Position numbers and translations under genes: made by a program. This document shows positions 1 to 12,213 of a stretch of 64,000 bases of DNA, piece after piece. Source of the stretch: Hyphomicrobiales bacterium (lineage in GTDB: Bacteria > Pseudomonadota > Alphaproteobacteria > Rhizobiales > JACESI01); contig JBDXGY010000006.1 in the NCBI GenBank assembly GCA_039989895.1, positions 771,092-835,091 of the forward strand, given 5' to 3'. Every line of letters begins with the position of its first letter. Position 1 is the stretch's first letter. Under the pieces are notes generated by a model that saw nothing but the letters and a program-made list of their open reading frames with translations, was not told where the DNA came from and did not search any database.

Positions 1-130
1 CAACCCGCACACCATGCTCAGGCAAGTCTTGCGGTTTTGTTATATTCGCACCTAATGCATTTTCATATTGTGCACAGGCTGCTGTCAGATCAGGCACCGC
101 AATTGCCACATGATTTAAACGACCAATCAT
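1..130 (-). CDS. mce: Methylmalonyl-CoA epimerase, 5' part (runs off the window)
   Basis: Only the first 43 codons are present; the gene continues beyond base 1. It begins MIGRLNHVAIAVPDL, the beta-strand and metal-ligand start of the glyoxalase/vicinal-oxygen-chelate fold. The later stretch around LGANITKPQDLPEHGV matches the epimerase family of rhizobia. The enzyme interconverts (R)- and (S)-methylmalonyl-CoA in propionyl-CoA and B12-dependent metabolism. It lies 14 bp downstream of RNase J on the same strand, the arrangement usual in Hyphomicrobiales, so it is probably the next gene of the nuo-birA-rnj transcript. The family call is firm; completeness cannot be judged. Confidence 0.85.
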   Translation of the reverse strand, partial: MIGRLNHVAIAVPDLTAACAQYENALGANITKPQDLPEHGVRV

Positions 131-144
131 AACAATTTTCCACT

Positions 145-1821
145 CTATGCTCTTAGCATCATTACTGAGCAAAATGGTTTTTTGCCCCATAAGTGATTTA
201 CCTTGGCCCGCACGGCACGGTAGACAGCATCTTTGACTAAAGCTTCGTCTTTACGTTTTTTCATTGGTAGCGCTTCAATCGTGTTGAGAACAACATTGAA
301 AATAATATCTTCAAACAATTCATCTTCATCATCTTCCAAGGGAAGACCAAATAGTTCGACTGCTGGATCATCAGGAATACCGCCTTTAGCATCTAGCACA
401 ATAGCAACATTCACAATGCCCGCGAACGAAAGCTTGCGTCGTATGTTGACGCCTGCCCCATCCTCATCACGGATATATTTACCGTCACGCACCAAAATAC
501 CGACAGGCACCTCATCAACCTTTTGAAGCGCGTTCGGTGCAACATGAACCACATCACCATTATCAATGACCATTACATCGCTAATGCCCGCCCCCAATGC
601 CAGACGCGCTTGAGCACGCAAATGCATAGCCTCGCCATGAACAGGAATAAGCGAGCGTGGTTTTACCCAATCATACATTTGTACAAGTTCATTGATGCGA
701 GGGTGACCAGTGACATGGACCACTTCATCGCGATCTGTAATTACATCAACACCACTTGTTACGAGTTGATTGATGATATTACCGACTACTTTCTCGTTGC
801 CAGGAATCGCACGGGATGAAAAAATCACCAGATCACCCTTTGAAAAAGCGATGTTGCGATGATCATCTCTAGCAATGCGCGCAAGAGCAGCGCGAGGTTC
901 ACCTTGTGATCCCGTTAAAATCACCAGCACTTTCTCACGGGGCATATAGCCATATTCCGCTTCACCGATGAAAGGTGGCACATCGTCCAAATATCCAAGC
1001 TCTCGCGATACATCGACCACACGACGCATGGCAGCACCCATCAACACCACTTGACGATCTGCGGCCTTAGCTGCAAGCGCGATCGCGCGAATACGCGCAA
1101 CGTTTGAAGAAAAAGTTGTTACAGCAACGCGGTTTTTTGCGTTCTTGATAATTTTTGTGAGATTTTCTTGAATTTCTGCTTCACTCGGGCTTACGCCTTC
1201 ACGCATGGCATTGGTAGAATCGCAAATAAGGGCATCAACACCGCCAGTCTCACCAATCTCTTTAAGACGTTTAACATCTGTCGCACGTCCAGCACCGGGA
1301 GTTGGGTCCAGTTTCCAGTCACCCGTATGCAATACCCTGCCCGCCTCAGTCGTTATCAGCAACGAATTTGGTTCAGGAATTGAATGAGAAACGGCGATAA
1401 ATTCGACACTAAACGGGCCTATATCTATCGTCTCACCTTGTTCAACAACAGTTGTCGGCACAGCTTGATATTCGCCGTAACGCGCGGCCTTAGCATTTAA
1501 GAGACCCGCAACAAAGGCCGAACAATAAATTGGTTTTTCAACGGCTGGCCATAGTTCCAGCAGCGCACCATAGTGATCTTCATGCGCATGGGTAATAAAT
1601 ATCCCAAGGATGTCTTTACGATTATCTTCCAAAAAAGCGATGTCAGGAAAAATAACATCCACACCAGGTTGATGAGGGCCAGGAAAAGAAATACCAAAAT
1701 CGACAACAATCCATTTTCGTTCTTTCGCATGGCCAAAACCATAGAGCGCGAGATTCATACCAATTTCACCAACACCACCAAGTGGAGAAAATACGAGTTC
1801 AGGGGATTGGGAATCAGTCAT
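145..1821 (-). CDS. rnj: Ribonuclease J
   Basis: 558 residues, normal for alphaproteobacterial RNase J. The metallo-beta-lactamase signature HAHEDH is at residues 78-83 and binds the two zinc ions. An early GGVGEIGMN motif, a beta-CASP region and a C-terminal domain ending near VNHLWGKKP follow. The protein is a 5'-to-3' exonuclease and endonuclease acting in rRNA maturation and mRNA decay. Many alphaproteobacteria carry it together with RNase E. ATG start at 1821. It follows birA by 33 bp and precedes mce by 14 bp, so it probably belongs to the distal end of the nuo transcript. Confidence 0.95.
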   Translation of the reverse strand: MTDSQSPELVFSPLGGVGEIGMNLALYGFGHAKERKWIVVDFGISFPGPHQPGVDVIFPDIAFLEDNRKDILGIFITHAHEDHYGALLELWPAVEKPIYCSAFVAGLLNAKAARYGEYQAVPTTVVEQGETIDIGPFSVEFIAVSHSIPEPNSLLITTEAGRVLHTGDWKLDPTPGAGRATDVKRLKEIGETGGVDALICDSTNAMREGVSPSEAEIQENLTKIIKNAKNRVAVTTFSSNVARIRAIALAAKAADRQVVLMGAAMRRVVDVSRELGYLDDVPPFIGEAEYGYMPREKVLVILTGSQGEPRAALARIARDDHRNIAFSKGDLVIFSSRAIPGNEKVVGNIINQLVTSGVDVITDRDEVVHVTGHPRINELVQMYDWVKPRSLIPVHGEAMHLRAQARLALGAGISDVMVIDNGDVVHVAPNALQKVDEVPVGILVRDGKYIRDEDGAGVNIRRKLSFAGIVNVAIVLDAKGGIPDDPAVELFGLPLEDDEDELFEDIIFNVVLNTIEALPMKKRKDEALVKDAVYRAVRAKVNHLWGKKPFCSVMMLRA

Positions 1822-1854
1822 AATATTCCTTAGTTGGAAATGTGTAACTTTGAC

Positions 1855-2619
1855 TTAGCGCGTGCGGTCAGGAAAGAAAACATCTCCTGCGGTTATAATG
1901 CGTTCTGTTTTGTCAGAAAGACCAAGAATAAGTTGGCCACGATTGTTTATATCTCGAAATTGACCACTTATTTCCTCATTATCTAAACGTACAGTTATTT
2001 CTTGCCCGATACCGCGTGCGTGTTTCAGCCATTTAGTGCGGATCGTTTCAAAGTCGCGACCAGCGTTCCATAAATTTACATTCTGGACCAAACGCGACTT
2101 TAAGGCTTCAAATAATTGATCAGCAGTCAGGTCTATACCTTCGGATAGAAAATTACTGGCAGGATACGGTGTGTCATCAGGATGATGGGTGCAATTTACA
2201 CCCATACCAACCACGACATCCATATCACCGGACTGTTCGCGTGCCTCCAAAAGCAAACCAGCAATTTTGGCCCCGTTCCACAAAACATCATTCGGCCATT
2301 TCAATGCACATGACGATGAACGTTCCTGCGTACAATCTGATATCGCTTCATGCAAAGCCACGGCAGTTACAAAAGAAAGCTCAGCGCAACACACAGGGCT
2401 TGCTGGAGCTTTAAGAAATAGGCTTGCATAGAGATTACCTATCTTAGAGACCCAAACCCTGCCTCGTCGCCCTCGTCCGCTACTTTGAGCTTTTGCTGTA
2501 ACGAAAAACCGCGCCAGCCCTCGCTCTTCCGCTAGCCTAAAAGCTTCATCATTGGTTGAACCAATTGTATCAAAGGCAAAATGAGTGATATCCAGTGATG
2601 TGTCTACGAACTCTTGCAA
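1855..2619 (-). CDS. birA: Biotin--[acetyl-CoA-carboxylase] ligase (class I BirA)
   Basis: 254 residues with the biotinyl-AMP binding loop GRGRRGRVW at residues 48-56 and KWPNDV at 107-112. It attaches biotin to the carrier subunit of acyl-CoA carboxylases. There is no N-terminal winged-helix domain, so it should be an enzyme only and not a repressor of biotin synthesis. The frame opens with TTG at 2619, only 3 bp after the nuoN stop. No ATG lies upstream of the conserved TIGSTNDEA segment (residues 18-26), so a TTG start coupled to nuoN is likely. Position between nuoN and rnj is standard for alphaproteobacteria. Confidence 0.92.
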   Translation of the reverse strand: MQEFVDTSLDITHFAFDTIGSTNDEAFRLAEERGLARFFVTAKAQSSGRGRRGRVWVSKIGNLYASLFLKAPASPVCCAELSFVTAVALHEAISDCTQERSSSCALKWPNDVLWNGAKIAGLLLEAREQSGDMDVVVGMGVNCTHHPDDTPYPASNFLSEGIDLTADQLFEALKSRLVQNVNLWNAGRDFETIRTKWLKHARGIGQEITVRLDNEEISGQFRDINNRGQLILGLSDKTERIITAGDVFFPDRTR

Positions 2620-2622
2620 GTT

Positions 2623-4074
2623 CTATCCGACAAAAAAGGTCTTAGCAGCCGTTTCCGCCATATCACCTATCGGTCCGATAATAAGACCAAAGAACAGCAC
2701 AAAAAGCCCAGCGATCGTCATGATAACGCGCAGTTCAATCGGCATTGCTTCAAACGGTCCTTTTTCTTCATCAAAATACATAATCTTGATAATACGAAGA
2801 TAATAAAAAGCACCAACGACACTTGCTAACACACCAATGATAGCAAGCACATATAGATTAGCTTCTATAGCTGCAACGAACACAAACCACTTACCGAAGA
2901 AGCCAGCAAGCGGTGGAATGCCTGCTAGTGAGAACATAATCATTGCCAGAATAAAGGCCATGACCGGATGATTTTTAGAGGCTCCAGCAAGAGAATTAAT
3001 ATCTTCCACCATGCCATCTTTGTGGCGCATGGCAAGGATGCAAGCAAAGGCCCCCAGCGTCATGGCCATATAGATGGTCATATAAATGATAACGCCTTTG
3101 ACGCCAACTTGACTACCAGCAGCAAGCCCCACGAGAGCGTATCCCATATGACCGATGGAAGAATAAGCCATCAAACGTTTAATGTTGTTTTGGCCGATTG
3201 CGGCAAAAGCACCAAGGATCATGGACGCGATGGAGATAAAGACAACAACCTGCTGCCAGTCTTTGGTCACCGGTTCAAAGGCGTCATAGGTAACGCGGAC
3301 GAACAATGCCATGGCTGCAATTTTTGGGGCAGCGGCGAAGAAGGCGGTCACAGGCGTGGGAGCACCCTCATAAACATCAGGTGTCCACATATGAAATGGC
3401 ACAGCTGATATTTTAAACGCCATACCACAAAGCACGAATACAAGGCCAATGATAACCCCAGCTGATGCTTTGCCTTCTTGTAAGGAGGCGGCAATGTTTG
3501 GAAATTCAGTATGCCCGGTAAAGCCATAGATGAGTGACATGCCGTATAAAAGGAAGCCAGATGATAGCGCGCCTAGCACAAAGTACTTCAAGCCCGCTTC
3601 CGTCGCGCGTGTTGAATCTCTGTTGATCGCGGCAATCACATAAAGTGATAAGGACTGAAGCTCGAGCCCGAGATAAAGCGCGATCATATCGTTCGCAGAT
3701 ATCATCATCATCATGCCGAGTGTCGCCAGCACAATCAAAATGGGATACTCAAAATGATCAAACTTTTCACGGCGGATAAAAGCAATTGACATAGCAATGG
3801 CAGCAATAGAACCGATTAAAGTCAAAATCTTCATATAATTGGCGAAAGGATCGACAATAAAGGCGCCATCAAATGTAGAGATTGTTTCATTACTACCGTT
3901 AAAAACAAAAACACCCGCAACAATAAGAAGTGCGATGGCAAGACCAGTAATTGTAACTGTCGATTTTTCTCTTGAGAAAACGCCAATCATCAACAAAACC
4001 ATAGCGCCGATCGCCAGTAATATTTCTGGCATGGCAGGTGATAAATTCAAGGCGGCTAAATATTTTTCTTGCAT
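2623..4074 (-). CDS. nuoN: NADH-quinone oxidoreductase subunit N
   Basis: 483 residues, about 14 predicted membrane helices, one of the three antiporter-like proton-pumping subunits of the complex I membrane arm. The conserved helix-7 and helix-8 region contains the [18 protein letters not shown] motif near residues 225-243 and a downstream [18 protein letters not shown] segment, both typical of NuoN. It is the last nuo gene, 12 bp after nuoM and 3 bp before birA. ATG start at 4074. Confidence 0.97.
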   Translation of the reverse strand: MQEKYLAALNLSPAMPEILLAIGAMVLLMIGVFSREKSTVTITGLAIALLIVAGVFVFNGSNETISTFDGAFIVDPFANYMKILTLIGSIAAIAMSIAFIRREKFDHFEYPILIVLATLGMMMMISANDMIALYLGLELQSLSLYVIAAINRDSTRATEAGLKYFVLGALSSGFLLYGMSLIYGFTGHTEFPNIAASLQEGKASAGVIIGLVFVLCGMAFKISAVPFHMWTPDVYEGAPTPVTAFFAAAPKIAAMALFVRVTYDAFEPVTKDWQQVVVFISIASMILGAFAAIGQNNIKRLMAYSSIGHMGYALVGLAAGSQVGVKGVIIYMTIYMAMTLGAFACILAMRHKDGMVEDINSLAGASKNHPVMAFILAMIMFSLAGIPPLAGFFGKWFVFVAAIEANLYVLAIIGVLASVVGAFYYLRIIKIMYFDEEKGPFEAMPIELRVIMTIAGLFVLFFGLIIGPIGDMAETAAKTFFVG

Positions 4075-4086
4075 GTCTTATGCCCC

Positions 4087-5610
4087 CTATTTCAAGCTTG
4101 CTGCGGCAGATTGCTGAAGAAGATCAGCTTTCGCTAGGGCTGCTTGATAACCCTGAATGAGATTGTCGACTGATGCTGCAGTGGCATCGAATATTGGCGC
4201 GGGATAAATACCAAAGAAAATAGTCAGAATAACCAAAGGTGCGATGATTACTTTCTCGCGTAGTGACATATCCAAAATTGATTTCAGACTTTCCTTTTGA
4301 AGCGTGCCAAAAACAACACGTCGATAAAGCCACAAGGCATAAGCAGCCGACAGAATGACACCGGTTGTCGCAAATAGCGCAACCCAAGTGTTTGCCTTGA
4401 ACGCGCCAACCAGAATGACGAACTCACCAACAAAGCCACTGGTGCCAGGAAGTCCGACGTTTGCCATAGTAAAAATCAGGAAGACGGTGGCATACCAAGG
4501 CATACGGTTTACCAGTCCTCCATAAGCCTTGATCTCGCGTGTATGCATGCGGTCATAAACGACGCCAACACAAAGGAAGAGTGCCCCGGATATAAGGCCG
4601 TGAGATAGCATTTGGAAAATACCACCTTGGATGCCTTGTTCGTTCGCAGCGAAAATACCCATCGTCACAAAACCCATATGGGCCACAGATGAATAGGCAA
4701 TCAGTTTTTTGATGTCTTCTTGCATGAGCGCCACTAGTGAAGTGTAAATTATGGCAATCACAGATAGAGTGAACACGAATGGTGCAAAATAATCCGATGC
4801 GAGCGGGAACATTGGCAGTGAGAAGCGCAAAAACCCGTAACCACCCAGTTTCAACAAAATACCAGCCAGAATAACAGACCCTGCCGTAGGTGCTTCAACG
4901 TGAGCATCCGGCAGCCATGTATGGACGGGCCACATCGGCATTTTGACGGCGAATGACGCGAAGAACGCAAGCCACAGCCATGTTTGCATGGATGGCGGGA
5001 ATTCATGCGCAAGCAAGGTTTCAATGTTTGTTGTGCCTGCATCCCAAAACATTGCCATTATAGCTAGGAGCATCAAAACCGAGCCCAGCAGAGTGTAAAG
5101 GAAGAACTTGAAAGAGGCATAGATACGGCGTTTACCGCCCCACACACCAATGATGATGAACATCGGAATAAGGCCTGCTTCGAAGAAAACATAGAAAAGC
5201 ACAAGATCTAGCGAGCAGAATACACCGATCATCAGTGTTTCTAGTACTAAGAACGCGACCATATATTCTTTAACGCGCTTTTGCACAGACTCCCAGCTTG
5301 CCAAAATACAAAGCGGCATCAGGAATGTTGTGAGAATAACAAACAGCATAGAAATGCCATCAACACCCATGCGATAACCGATTGCGTCACCGTCAAGCCA
5401 GTTAAACTGTTCTTTCATCTGGAAGCCAGGGTTGGATGCATCAAAATTGATCCAGATACCGAGCGATAATATGAACGTAACGGCTGTCGTAATCAGCGCG
5501 ATAAAGCGAATGTTTTGGCGCGCTATTGCATCATCGCCGCGCACGATCAAAATCATTGCAACGCCAATTAAAGGCAAAAAGGTCACCGTAGAGAGGATTG
5601 GAAATGACAT
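4087..5610 (-). CDS. nuoM: NADH-quinone oxidoreductase subunit M
   Basis: 507 residues, about 14 membrane helices, second antiporter-like subunit of complex I. Typical motifs are the helix-5 glutamate in [17 protein letters not shown], the [20 protein letters not shown] loop, and [15 protein letters not shown]. It takes part in proton translocation across the cytoplasmic membrane. The gene lies 30 bp after nuoL and 12 bp before nuoN. ATG start at 5610. Confidence 0.97.
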   Translation of the reverse strand: MSFPILSTVTFLPLIGVAMILIVRGDDAIARQNIRFIALITTAVTFILSLGIWINFDASNPGFQMKEQFNWLDGDAIGYRMGVDGISMLFVILTTFLMPLCILASWESVQKRVKEYMVAFLVLETLMIGVFCSLDLVLFYVFFEAGLIPMFIIIGVWGGKRRIYASFKFFLYTLLGSVLMLLAIMAMFWDAGTTNIETLLAHEFPPSMQTWLWLAFFASFAVKMPMWPVHTWLPDAHVEAPTAGSVILAGILLKLGGYGFLRFSLPMFPLASDYFAPFVFTLSVIAIIYTSLVALMQEDIKKLIAYSSVAHMGFVTMGIFAANEQGIQGGIFQMLSHGLISGALFLCVGVVYDRMHTREIKAYGGLVNRMPWYATVFLIFTMANVGLPGTSGFVGEFVILVGAFKANTWVALFATTGVILSAAYALWLYRRVVFGTLQKESLKSILDMSLREKVIIAPLVILTIFFGIYPAPIFDATAASVDNLIQGYQAALAKADLLQQSAAASLK

Positions 5611-5640
5611 GGTATTTATTTCGTCTTTCTCATCGTCTTG

Positions 5641-7617
5641 TTAGAACATCATCCAAGTGACAAGGGCAGCAATGCCGATCATCATGGCGAAGGCGTAGTG
5701 ATAAATGAAACCGGTTTGAAATTTGACCACTTTATCAGTGATATTAAGCACACGGGCAGAAATGCCGTCTGGGCCAAAACCATCAATAAACCAGCCGTCA
5801 CCCCGTTTCCAGAAGAACGTGCCAAGCCGCATGGCTGGGCGAACAAATAGGAAGTCGTAAATTTCATCGATGTACCATTTGTTCAAAAGGAACTGATAAA
5901 GACCTGGTTGCTCTTCCGCTAATTTCTTCGGCAAATCAGGTCTGCGAATATAAAATTGATAAGCAATCAAGAAGCCAAGAACCATGACGATTGTGGCAGC
6001 TGATTTCACAAGGAATGGCACACCATGGATATCATGTAGGAGATGATTGTCAGCGCCCGTGAAGAGAGCTTCTTTCCAGAAACCATCATAACCTTCACCA
6101 ATAAAGCTGCCGTAGAAGACAACGCCGGCAAAGAGCGCGCCAATCGATAGAATAAACAGCGGCACAGTCATCACAAGTGGTGATTCATGTACATGGCTCA
6201 TTACAGAAGCCGAAGCACGTGGTTTGCCGTGGAAAGTCATGAACACAAGACGCCATGAATAAAAGCTTGTGAACAGTGCAGCCAAAACGGTCATGGCAAA
6301 AGCAAAGCTTGCAACTGCATTATGTCCCACAAAGGCAGCTTCAATGATGGCATCTTTTGAGAAGAAACCAGCAGTACCGATATAGGTTCCCGGAATACCC
6401 AAGCCTGTTAGAGCGATGGTGCCGATAAACATGGTCCAATAAGTGATAGGAATATGCTTTTTCAAGCCACCCATTTTACGCATGTCTTGTTCATCAGACA
6501 CGGCATGGATAACAGACCCCGCCCCTAAGAACAGCAATGCTTTAAAGAAGGCGTGTGTGAAGAGGTGGAAGATCGCGATGGAATATCCGCCAAGCCCCAA
6601 AGCCACAAACATATAGCCAAGCTGAGAACAGGTCGAATAAGCAATCACGCGTTTGATGTCGTTTTGTACAAGACCAACGCTGGCTGCAAAAATAGCGGTA
6701 AATGCACCGATGAATGTAACAAAGGCGAGCGCTGTATGCGAAAGCTCAAACACCGGTGACATGCGCGCTACAAGGAAAACACCCGCTGTCACCATGGTCG
6801 CTGCATGAATAAGTGCCGACACAGGTGTCGGGCCTTCCATAGCGTCAGGCAACCACGTGTGTAGCAGGAACTGAGCCGATTTACCCATAGCACCCATGAA
6901 GAGAAGCAAACAGGTGATTGTCAGTGCACTATCAAGGGCCAGCTCATAACCAAGGAAATTGAGAATTGTACCAGCAGCGATCACATTACCCTTGTCATCC
7001 ACCATGCCTTTTGCAGCAGAGAAAATGGTTTCAAGTTCAACGGAGCCGAAGATTATGAATATCGAGAAGATGCCAAGCGCAAAACCAAAGTCACCCACAC
7101 GGTTGACGATAAACGCTTTCATGGCCGCCGCATTGGCCGATGGTTTATGATACCAAAAACCAATTAGCAGATAAGATGCTAGACCAACACCTTCCCAGCC
7201 AAAGAACATTTGAATGAGATTGTTGGACGTGACCAGCATCAACATCGCAAAGGTGAAAAGCGAGAGATAAGCAAAAAAGCGTGGGCGATGCGCATCATGG
7301 TGCATATAACCAATAGAATATATATGCACTAGCGCCGATACAGAGTTGACCACGACAAGCATCACCACAGTGAGCGTATCAATACGAAATGCCCAGTTTG
7401 CAGCAAAATCACCAGATTGAATCCAGCGCATAACGGGCACAGTGAAGCCTTCGTTGTCGCCAAAACCCACTTGGAAAAGCGCCACCCACGAAAGCACGGC
7501 TGATATAACAAGTAAGCCGCTTGTTATATATTCACTGGCCTTAGCGCCAATGACGCGACCAAAAAGACCGGCGATGAGAAAACCGATAAGAGGTAAGAAA
7601 ACAATTGCAGAATACAT
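5641..7617 (-). CDS. nuoL: NADH-quinone oxidoreductase subunit L
   Basis: 658 residues, the largest antiporter-like subunit of complex I. It includes the C-terminal lateral helix and an anchoring membrane helix at its end (the [16 protein letters not shown] segment). Conserved features are [19 protein letters not shown] near residue 140, [20 protein letters not shown], and [18 protein letters not shown]. It sits at the far tip of the membrane arm and pumps protons. The gene follows nuoK by 6 bp. ATG start at 7617. Confidence 0.97.
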   Translation of the reverse strand: MYSAIVFLPLIGFLIAGLFGRVIGAKASEYITSGLLVISAVLSWVALFQVGFGDNEGFTVPVMRWIQSGDFAANWAFRIDTLTVVMLVVVNSVSALVHIYSIGYMHHDAHRPRFFAYLSLFTFAMLMLVTSNNLIQMFFGWEGVGLASYLLIGFWYHKPSANAAAMKAFIVNRVGDFGFALGIFSIFIIFGSVELETIFSAAKGMVDDKGNVIAAGTILNFLGYELALDSALTITCLLLFMGAMGKSAQFLLHTWLPDAMEGPTPVSALIHAATMVTAGVFLVARMSPVFELSHTALAFVTFIGAFTAIFAASVGLVQNDIKRVIAYSTCSQLGYMFVALGLGGYSIAIFHLFTHAFFKALLFLGAGSVIHAVSDEQDMRKMGGLKKHIPITYWTMFIGTIALTGLGIPGTYIGTAGFFSKDAIIEAAFVGHNAVASFAFAMTVLAALFTSFYSWRLVFMTFHGKPRASASVMSHVHESPLVMTVPLFILSIGALFAGVVFYGSFIGEGYDGFWKEALFTGADNHLLHDIHGVPFLVKSAATIVMVLGFLIAYQFYIRRPDLPKKLAEEQPGLYQFLLNKWYIDEIYDFLFVRPAMRLGTFFWKRGDGWFIDGFGPDGISARVLNITDKVVKFQTGFIYHYAFAMMIGIAALVTWMMF

Positions 7618-7623
7618 GTGCCC

Positions 7624-7932
7624 TTACCCTTTCATTGCGTTGATGTCTTCAACCGCAATCGACCCGCGATTACGATAAAAAGCCACGAGGATTGCAAGAC
7701 CAATAGCCGCTTCAGCAGCCGCGACTGTCAAAATGAAGAGCGCGAAAATCTGACCGACTAAATCACCCGCAAATGACGAGAAGGCAACAAGGTTGATATT
7801 AACAGCCAGCAAGATCAATTCAACAGACATCAAAATAATAATGACGTTTTTACGGTTCACAAAAATGCCGAAGACACCAATCGTGAACAATATCGCTGCT
7901 AAGGCGAGATAATGGGAAATTCCAATTTCCAT
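7624..7932 (-). CDS. nuoK: NADH-quinone oxidoreductase subunit K
   Basis: 102 residues with three membrane helices, equivalent to mitochondrial ND4L. The conserved helix-2 glutamate is in the [17 protein letters not shown] region and a second acidic residue is in the [13 protein letters not shown] helix 3; both take part in the central proton path. The size is normal for the family (about 100). It is packed between nuoJ (5 bp upstream) and nuoL (6 bp downstream). ATG start at 7932. Confidence 0.97.
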   Translation of the reverse strand: MEIGISHYLALAAILFTIGVFGIFVNRKNVIIILMSVELILLAVNINLVAFSSFAGDLVGQIFALFILTVAAAEAAIGLAILVAFYRNRGSIAVEDINAMKG

Positions 7933-7937
7933 AAGCG

Positions 7938-8555
7938 TTAAATCCCCTTACCCGTCTCAACGTCCACAACCTCGATGGCTGTTTCGCGTGTGCGCGCGTT
8001 TTGCGCAGAAATGTTTTGCCGTTTCACACCTTCTTTATGGCGAAGAGTGAGAACAATAGCGCCGATCATGGCGACCAGTAGCACCATGCCTGCGGCTTGA
8101 AAGAAATAGATATAGCGGGTGTATAAAAGTAGGCCTATGGCCTCTGTGTTACTAACCTCACCAATATCAGGTATAGGTGCGGCACCTACCCCAATTGCAA
8201 AATTCGGGTCCACCAAAAAACCACCCAAAACAACAACAAGCTCACCAGCCAATATGAGAGCAACCAAGCCACCAAGTGGCACATATTGCAAGAAACCTTG
8301 TTTCAGCTCCACAAAGTCAACATCAAGCATCATGACGACAAACAGGAACAGCACCGCCACAGCGCCCACGTAAACAATCACAAGGATCATGGCGAGGAAT
8401 TCAGCACCCAATAGCACGAATAAACCTGCGGCATTAAAAAATGCCAGAATAAGAAACAGCACAGAATGCACTGGGTTCTTTGCGGATATAACCATGAACG
8501 CCGAACCGATCGCGATGACGGAGAACAGGTAGAAGAAGATTGCAGTCAAGCCCAT
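7938..8555 (-). CDS. nuoJ: NADH-quinone oxidoreductase subunit J
   Basis: 205 residues from the chosen ATG at 8555, with five membrane helices and the ND6-type helix 3 ([21 protein letters not shown]), whose pi-bulge moves during coupling. The open frame extends to a TTG at 8567. The ATG is preferred because GAGGA lies about 5 bases upstream of it and the family starts at MGL. The C-terminus, about 30 residues after the last helix, is polar and cytoplasmic. It follows nuoI by 17 bp. Confidence 0.95.
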   Translation of the reverse strand: MGLTAIFFYLFSVIAIGSAFMVISAKNPVHSVLFLILAFFNAAGLFVLLGAEFLAMILVIVYVGAVAVLFLFVVMMLDVDFVELKQGFLQYVPLGGLVALILAGELVVVLGGFLVDPNFAIGVGAAPIPDIGEVSNTEAIGLLLYTRYIYFFQAAGMVLLVAMIGAIVLTLRHKEGVKRQNISAQNARTRETAIEVVDVETGKGI

Positions 8556-8572
8556 GTCGGTCCTCAAGCTTC

Positions 8573-9064
8573 CTAACGGTATTGCGCGTCGAGCGCGATG
8601 TTTTGAGCCAGTTCGCGCTCCCAGCGCGCCCCATTATCAAGTAGTTTGTCTTTGTCGTAATAAAGTTCTTCGCGGGTTTCAGTCGCAAATTCAAAATTTG
8701 GCCCCTCAACAATCGCATCCACAGGACAAGCTTCCTGACAGAAACCACAATAGATACATTTTACCATATCTATATCGTAGCGCGTGGTGCGACGTGTGCC
8801 GTCATTGCGGCGTGGGCCTGCTTCAATAGTGATGGCCTGTGCGGGACAAATCGCCTCGCATAATTTACACGCGATACAGCGCTCTTCACCGTTTGGATAA
8901 CGGCGCAGTGCATGTTCGCCACGAAAGCGCGGGCTAATCGCCCCTTTTTCATAGGGGTAATTGATGGTTGCTTTTGCTTTAAAGAAATAGCGCATGGACA
9001 ACGCAATCGCGCCTACGAATTCTTTCAAGAAAAGTGCCTTACCGGCTTGTGCTAATGAACCCAT
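8573..9064 (-). CDS. nuoI: NADH-quinone oxidoreductase subunit I (8Fe ferredoxin-like)
   Basis: 163 residues, the usual size. Two [4Fe-4S] motifs are visible, [12 protein letters not shown] near residue 63 and [12 protein letters not shown] near residue 102. They bind clusters N6a and N6b, which pass electrons toward N2 in NuoB. The first 30 residues form the amphipathic helix that docks on NuoH. It lies 15 bp after nuoH and 17 bp before nuoJ. ATG start at 9064. Confidence 0.97.
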   Translation of the reverse strand: MGSLAQAGKALFLKEFVGAIALSMRYFFKAKATINYPYEKGAISPRFRGEHALRRYPNGEERCIACKLCEAICPAQAITIEAGPRRNDGTRRTTRYDIDMVKCIYCGFCQEACPVDAIVEGPNFEFATETREELYYDKDKLLDNGARWERELAQNIALDAQYR

Positions 9065-9079
9065 AATTTTTCCCTCGAT

Positions 9080-10123
9080 CTACGGTCCCCATCCTGTCAA
9101 CATCAGGATGAAGGCAACAAAGAAGACCATGAAGAGTGAGATTGGCAGGAATACTTTCCAACCAAGACGCATCAGTTGATCGTAACGATAACGCGGTACA
9201 AAGGCTTTCACCAAAGACACCATAAAAAAGACAAGTGATAGCTTCAAAACGAACCAGATAACACCCGGCACCCAGTTAAACGGTGCAATATCCACTGGCG
9301 GCAACCAACCACCAAGGAACAGGATTGTTGTCATCGCACACATGAACAAGATGGCTGCATATTCGCCGAGCATGAACATCACATAAGGCGTGGAAGAATA
9401 TTCCACCATGAAACCTGCAACCAATTCTGATTCTGCTTCAGGCAGATCAAATGGAGGACGGTTTGTCTCCGCTAAAAGCGAGATAAAGAAGATGATGAAC
9501 ATCGGGAAGAGCGCAAACCAGTGCCAATCAAGGATGGAAGCTGGTAGGCCAATCATCGTGCCCGGCCCTTCTGCTTGCGCCAGCACAATCTCTGACATAT
9601 TCAGTGAGCCAACACACAACAGCACTGTAATGATCACAAAACCGATAGAGACTTCGTAAGAAATCATTTGAGCAGCAGAACGAAGCGCACCAAGGAATGG
9701 ATATTTCGAGTTTGATGCCCATCCGCCCATGATCACGCCGTAAACTTCAAGCGATGTAATGGCGAAGATAAACAAAATGCCGACATTGATGTTAGATACA
9801 ACCCAGCCTGCATTCACAGGCATTACCACCCAAGCCGCTAGCCCTAGCGTCACAGTAACAAGGGGCGCCAAAAGGAACACCGCCTTATTGGCGCCAGATG
9901 GAATAATTGGTTCTTTCAAAATGAATTTCAATGCATCAGCAAAAGCCTGAAACAGCCCCCAAGGACCAACAACATTTGGCCCGCGACGAAGCTGGACAGC
10001 CGCCCAGATTTTACGGTCGGCGTAGGTCGAATAGGTCACACCCAAAAGTACAATCGCTAAAAGCAACAGACTTTGCCCGACGATAATCGCTCCGGGGATG
10101 ACGTATGTATCGATAAATTCCAT
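9080..10123 (-). CDS. nuoH: NADH-quinone oxidoreductase subunit H
   Basis: 347 residues with eight or nine membrane helices. NuoH forms much of the quinone chamber and the first half-channel of complex I. Conserved stretches include [19 protein letters not shown] near residue 40 and [20 protein letters not shown] near residue 215. An in-frame start upstream at 10180 would add 19 non-family residues and overlap nuoG by 46 bp. The ATG at 10123 is chosen because AGGGG lies about 8 bases upstream of it and family members start this way. Confidence 0.96.
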   Translation of the reverse strand: MEFIDTYVIPGAIIVGQSLLLLAIVLLGVTYSTYADRKIWAAVQLRRGPNVVGPWGLFQAFADALKFILKEPIIPSGANKAVFLLAPLVTVTLGLAAWVVMPVNAGWVVSNINVGILFIFAITSLEVYGVIMGGWASNSKYPFLGALRSAAQMISYEVSIGFVIITVLLCVGSLNMSEIVLAQAEGPGTMIGLPASILDWHWFALFPMFIIFFISLLAETNRPPFDLPEAESELVAGFMVEYSSTPYVMFMLGEYAAILFMCAMTTILFLGGWLPPVDIAPFNWVPGVIWFVLKLSLVFFMVSLVKAFVPRYRYDQLMRLGWKVFLPISLFMVFFVAFILMLTGWGP

Positions 10124-10134
10124 CGTGTCTGCCC

Positions 10135-12213
10135 CTATTCCGCTGCTTCTGCGCGTTGGCTGGCTGCAAGTGCTGAACAATCAGCCATCACCTTAGACGC
10201 ACGCGCTATCGGGTTTGTGAGGTAAAAATCAAGTACGGCAGGTGCAAAAGATGCCTTATTCATCTTCTTTGCTCCTTTGGCAAGCGCGACCACGGCACTT
10301 GGATCATCAGTAACAATGTCTCCCAATGCTGAAAGGTGCGGATGCGCCTCAAAGAGCTTTGATCGCAATTCATTCAAATTGTTAAATGGTAAGTTTTGGC
10401 CCAAAACTTCAGACAGGGCACGTAAAATCGCCCAGTCTTCACGTGCATCACCTGGAGCAAATGCTGCGCGGCCTGTCATTTGTGGACGGCCTTCAGTGTT
10501 CACATAGATGGCCGATTTTTCAGTATAAGCGGCACCCGGCAAAATAACATCTGCTGAATTAGCACCCTTGTCACCGTGCGAGCCGATATAAACCTTAAAC
10601 GCATTACCCGTGATATCGATCTCATCAGCACCAAGCATGAAGAGCACGTCAAGCTTGCCCATACCAGAGGCTTTAACGCCTCCTTTGCCAGGCACAAATC
10701 CAATATCAAGACCGCCAACCATGCTTGCGCTTGTATGAAGAATAGAAAGACCGTTCCAAGCATCAGAAACTTTACCCGCAAGTGCTGCTGCATTGGCAAG
10801 TACGCCAACGCCATCAGCACGTGTAAGAGCCCCTTGGCCAACAATAATAAGTGGTCGCTTTGCTCTTTTTAATTTCGAAGCAAACGCACCTTTACCGCTC
10901 ACAAGTTCAGCGAGAGAGTCAGGCCCTGCTCCTAGATAAGAAACATCATAGGTTAAATCGGCAGGCTCACCAATAAATCCAATTGGCAATTTGCCTTGTG
11001 AGGCGCGCCATGCTTTGCGAATACGAGCATTCACAAGAGCTGCTTCACTACGTGGATTTGTGCCAATTAAAACAATGGCATCGGCTTCTTCAATGCCTTC
11101 AATCGTAGAATTAAACAGATATCCAGCGCGGCCTTTTGATGGATCAAGTGTCTCACCATTTTGGCGACAATCAACATTTTTGGAGCCAAGTGAATTAAGC
11201 AGAATTTTTGCTGCATACATTTCTTCAACACCAACAAGATCACCAGCAATCGCACCAATCTTGTTGCCTGTGGTTGCTTTGATCTTTCTCGCAATCGCGG
11301 CAAAGGCTTGCGCCCATGTTGCAGGCACTAATTTACCAGATTTTCTGACATAAGGTTGATCAAGGCGTTGGCTTTTCAAACCATCCCAAATGAAACGGGT
11401 TTTATCTGAAATCCATTCCTCATTAATTTCTTCATTGAGACGCGGCATAATGCGCATCACTTCGCGCCCACGTGTATCAACGCGAATGGCAGATCCAAGC
11501 GCGTCCATCACGTCAATGCTTTCAGTTTTATTGAGTTCCCAAGGTCGCGCCTGATCTTGATAAGGCCGCGATGTCAACGCACCAACGGGACAAAGATCCA
11601 CAACATTACCCTGAAGCTCAGACGACATTGCGCCCTCAAGATAAGTAGTAATTTCAGCGTCTTCACCACGACCAATCAGGCCCAAATCAGAAACGCCGGC
11701 AATCTCAGTCGTAAAACGGACACAGCGCGTACAATGGATGCAACGTGTCATTTTTGTGCGGACAAGCGGCCCAATATATTTATCTTCAACTGCGCGTTTG
11801 TTTTCATCAAAGCGCGAGCCATCAAGACCATAGGCCATGGCCTGATCTTGTAGATCGCACTCACCGCCCTGATCGCAAATTGGACAATCAAGGGGGTGGT
11901 TGATGAGAAGGAATTCCATCACCCCTTCCCGCGCTTTTTTGACCATTGGTGTTTTGGTGAAAATCTCAGGTGGCTGGCCTTCTGGACCAGGGCGCAAATC
12001 TTTGACACCCATAGCACAAGAAGCAGCAGGTTTTGGTGGGCCGCCCTTTACTTCAATCAGGCACATGCGACAGTTGCCCGCGACCGATAAGCGATCATGG
12101 AAACAAAAACGAGGCACCTCAGCTCCTGCTTCTTCGCATGCTTGCAGCAAGGTGAAGTGGCTCGGGACTTCGATCTCTTGGCCGTCAACGACAATTTTTG
12201 CTGTGTCACCCAT
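10135..12213 (-). CDS. nuoG: NADH-quinone oxidoreductase subunit G
   Basis: 692 residues, the 75-kDa-type subunit of the peripheral arm. The N-terminal ferredoxin domain shows CRMCLIEV near residue 50 (2Fe-2S, N1b), the [19 protein letters not shown] cluster region near residue 107 and [10 protein letters not shown] near residue 158. A molybdopterin-oxidoreductase-like domain without cofactor follows. Its start overlaps the nuoF stop by one base (TAATG), suggesting translational coupling. It ends 11 bp before nuoH. Confidence 0.97.
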   Translation of the reverse strand: MGDTAKIVVDGQEIEVPSHFTLLQACEEAGAEVPRFCFHDRLSVAGNCRMCLIEVKGGPPKPAASCAMGVKDLRPGPEGQPPEIFTKTPMVKKAREGVMEFLLINHPLDCPICDQGGECDLQDQAMAYGLDGSRFDENKRAVEDKYIGPLVRTKMTRCIHCTRCVRFTTEIAGVSDLGLIGRGEDAEITTYLEGAMSSELQGNVVDLCPVGALTSRPYQDQARPWELNKTESIDVMDALGSAIRVDTRGREVMRIMPRLNEEINEEWISDKTRFIWDGLKSQRLDQPYVRKSGKLVPATWAQAFAAIARKIKATTGNKIGAIAGDLVGVEEMYAAKILLNSLGSKNVDCRQNGETLDPSKGRAGYLFNSTIEGIEEADAIVLIGTNPRSEAALVNARIRKAWRASQGKLPIGFIGEPADLTYDVSYLGAGPDSLAELVSGKGAFASKLKRAKRPLIIVGQGALTRADGVGVLANAAALAGKVSDAWNGLSILHTSASMVGGLDIGFVPGKGGVKASGMGKLDVLFMLGADEIDITGNAFKVYIGSHGDKGANSADVILPGAAYTEKSAIYVNTEGRPQMTGRAAFAPGDAREDWAILRALSEVLGQNLPFNNLNELRSKLFEAHPHLSALGDIVTDDPSAVVALAKGAKKMNKASFAPAVLDFYLTNPIARASKVMADCSALAASQRAEAAE